Source: Wenzhouxiangella sp. (GTDB lineage: Bacteria; Pseudomonadota; Gammaproteobacteria; Xanthomonadales; Wenzhouxiangellaceae). From it: a stretch of DNA of 7,484 nt. Positions 6,406 to 7,484 of this stretch are shown here, one piece after another. The notes below the pieces were generated by a model, which saw nothing but the letters and a program-made list of their open reading frames with translations, ran no database searches and was not told the origin of the DNA. The stretch is from the NCBI GenBank assembly GCA_018400355.1, contig JAGYMV010000032.1, forward strand, positions 1 to 7,484. The letters are read 5' to 3'. Numbering within the stretch: position 1 is the first letter of the stretch; every line of letters begins with the position of its first letter. Position numbers and translations under genes: made by a program.

Positions 6406-6409
6406 ATGG

Positions 6410-6997
6410 ATGAACAACATGACAAATGGTTCTGATGCCACGGCCAACAATGCCGGTTGGTTGGTGTGGATTGATTTGGAGATGACTGGTCTTGACCCCA
6501 TGGTCGATGACATCATCGAGATTGCCACGATCGTCACGGATGCCCAATTGAACGTGATGGCAGAAGGCCCAGTGAGAGCGATCCAAACCCCAGCATCGGT
6601 GCTGGAAGCCATGGATGAGTGGAACACGCGCACACACACTCAGTCGGGTTTGGTCAAGCGTTGCCTGGAGAGTCACATCAGTCTGGCAGAGGCCGAAAAA
6701 GAAACGTTGGCGTTTCTGAGTCAGTTCATCGCCCCAGGCCGATCGCCAATGTGCGGCAACTCGATCTGCCAAGACCGCCGTTTTCTGGCGCGTCAAATGC
6801 CCCAGCTTGAGGCCTTTTTCCACTACCGCAATCTTGATGTCAGCACCCTGAAAGAACTCGGCAGTCGCTGGGCGCCACAGATCGTGTCCGAGTTTCAGAA
6901 AAAAGGCACGCATCAAGCGCTGGAAGACATCAAAGAATCGATCGAAGAGCTCCGTCATTACCGCCAGCACATGGGCCCGCTCAGCGGGCTTTTGTGA
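6410..6997 (+). CDS. orn: Oligoribonuclease
   Basis: Orn is a 3'-5' exoribonuclease that finishes RNA turnover by cleaving dinucleotides and also clears pGpG made from cyclic di-GMP. The product of 195 residues shows the complete DEDDh active site: D22 and E24 in WIDLEMTGLDP, D122 in GNSICQDRRFL, and H168 with D173 in THQALEDI. These match the E. coli positions with an offset of ten. The longest ATG start (6410) is given. The ATG at 6419 has a better-placed GGATGA upstream and would give 192 residues, so the first three residues are uncertain. The N-terminus carries some ten more residues than E. coli Orn before the catalytic core. The 3' end contains a terminator hairpin just before the stop codon. 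Confidence 0.97.
   Translation: MNNMTNGSDATANNAGWLVWIDLEMTGLDPMVDDIIEIATIVTDAQLNVMAEGPVRAIQTPASVLEAMDEWNTRTHTQSGLVKRCLESHISLAEAEKETLAFLSQFIAPGRSPMCGNSICQDRRFLARQMPQLEAFFHYRNLDVSTLKELGSRWAPQIVSEFQKKGTHQALEDIKESIEELRHYRQHMGPLSGLL
6975..6993 (+). terminator. Rho-independent terminator inside the 3' end of orn
   Basis: GCCCGC (6975-6980), a TCA loop and GCGGGC (6984-6989) form a perfect six-pair GC stem, followed directly by TTTT and then GTG. The hairpin lies wholly inside the coding sequence and encodes part of the last residues GPLSGLL; the orn stop is at 6995-6997. The U tract is short (four, then broken by G), so efficiency may be moderate. There is no T run on the other side, so it should not serve ppsA. 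Confidence 0.6.
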
Positions 6998-7009
6998 ACG
7001 ACACGGGCC

Positions 7010-7484
7010 TCAGGCGCCTTTCGCATCAGCCAATTTCCGCCAAGTGTCGACCACGGTATCGGGGTTGAGTGACATGCTCTCAATGCCTTGGTCTAAAAGC
7101 CATTGAGCGAGGTCAGGGTAGTCTGAGGGGCCTTGCCCACAAATGCCAATGTATTTGCCTTCTTGACGACAGGCGTCGATCGCCATCTTCAATAGTGCCT
7201 TAACCGCAGGGTCTCGTTCATCAAAACGGTGCGCGACCAGCGCGGAGTCTCGGTCAAGCCCCAAGCTCAACTGGGTCATGTCGTTAGAACCAATCGAGAA
7301 GCCATCAAAGTGTTCTAAGAAAGCGTGCGCTGAGAGCGCGTTGGATGGCAGCTCGCACATCATGATGAGCTTGAGTCCATTCTCGCCACGTTTTAAGCCA
7401 AACTCGGCCATCACTTCGACCACCTCTCTGGCTTCCTCCACGGTCCTAACAAAAGGCACCATGGCCCAAACATGATCAAGCCCC
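7010..7484 (-). CDS. ppsA: Phosphoenolpyruvate synthase, C-terminal part (partial)
   Basis: PpsA makes phosphoenolpyruvate from pyruvate and ATP, releasing AMP and phosphate, and allows gluconeogenesis from three-carbon substrates. The visible 157 residues are the C-terminal end of the PEP/pyruvate-binding TIM barrel. They include MVPFVRT, KLIMMCELPSNA, the IGSNDMTQL block, the GLDRDS block, and GKYIGICGQGPSD, whose cysteine is the acid/base residue of the PEP-utilising family. SLNPDTVVDTW precedes the end. The match is to PEP synthase rather than pyruvate phosphate dikinase or enzyme I, judging by the GLDRDSALVAH and FDERD wording. The N-terminal and central domains lie beyond the window end. 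It meets orn tail to tail with 12 bases between the stop codons, and no terminator for it is visible. Confidence 0.95.
   Translation of the reverse strand, partial: GLDHVWAMVPFVRTVEEAREVVEVMAEFGLKRGENGLKLIMMCELPSNALSAHAFLEHFDGFSIGSNDMTQLSLGLDRDSALVAHRFDERDPAVKALLKMAIDACRQEGKYIGICGQGPSDYPDLAQWLLDQGIESMSLNPDTVVDTWRKLADAKGA

Noticed and set aside
6356..6970. A 204-codon open frame on the minus strand covering almost all of orn
   Set aside because: It is fully antisense to a clear oligoribonuclease with an intact active site, and its product has no recognisable motif. It is an effect of codon bias on the opposite strand.

Overview
The window is ordinary, gene-dense bacterial chromosome. The gene content (folP-glmM, divergent rsgA/orn, ppsA, aguA-aguB, xseA) and the protein motifs point to a gammaproteobacterium; a more exact placement is not supported. 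There are no mobile elements, RNA genes, CRISPR arrays or phage genes. I found no undescribed multi-gene system. The points worth a second look are small: unusual gene junctions, promoters very close to start codons, and one odd residue in GlmM.

Layout: (1) 1-1476, plus strand: the last codons of folP (folate synthesis), then complete glmM (cell-wall precursor synthesis). (2) 4677-1473, minus strand: a compact three-gene transcription unit aguA-aguB-xseA. AguA and AguB are consecutive enzymes that convert agmatine to putrescine. xseA, the large subunit of exonuclease VII, is attached to the end by a 4-base stop/start overlap. The unit runs head-on into glmM, and the two stop codons share one CTAG. 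(3) 4804-5475, plus strand: a short-chain dehydrogenase of the C-factor/sniffer-like type, divergent from aguA and overlapping the end of rsgA tail to tail. (4) 6359-5445, minus strand: the ribosome-assembly GTPase gene rsgA. It is divergent from orn (6410-6997, plus strand), the oligoribonuclease gene, across a 50-base spacer where the two candidate -10 boxes overlap. (5) 7484-7010, minus strand: the C-terminal part of ppsA (phosphoenolpyruvate synthase), tail to tail with orn and cut by the window end.

Non-coding DNA is scarce. The longest stretch is the 126-base aguA/SDR divergent spacer (4678-4803), so no stretch over 300 bases lacks a gene. Functionally, folP, glmM, rsgA, orn, xseA and ppsA are housekeeping. 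The aguAB pair is the only local pathway: agmatine to N-carbamoylputrescine to putrescine. The arginine decarboxylase that would supply agmatine is not in the window.
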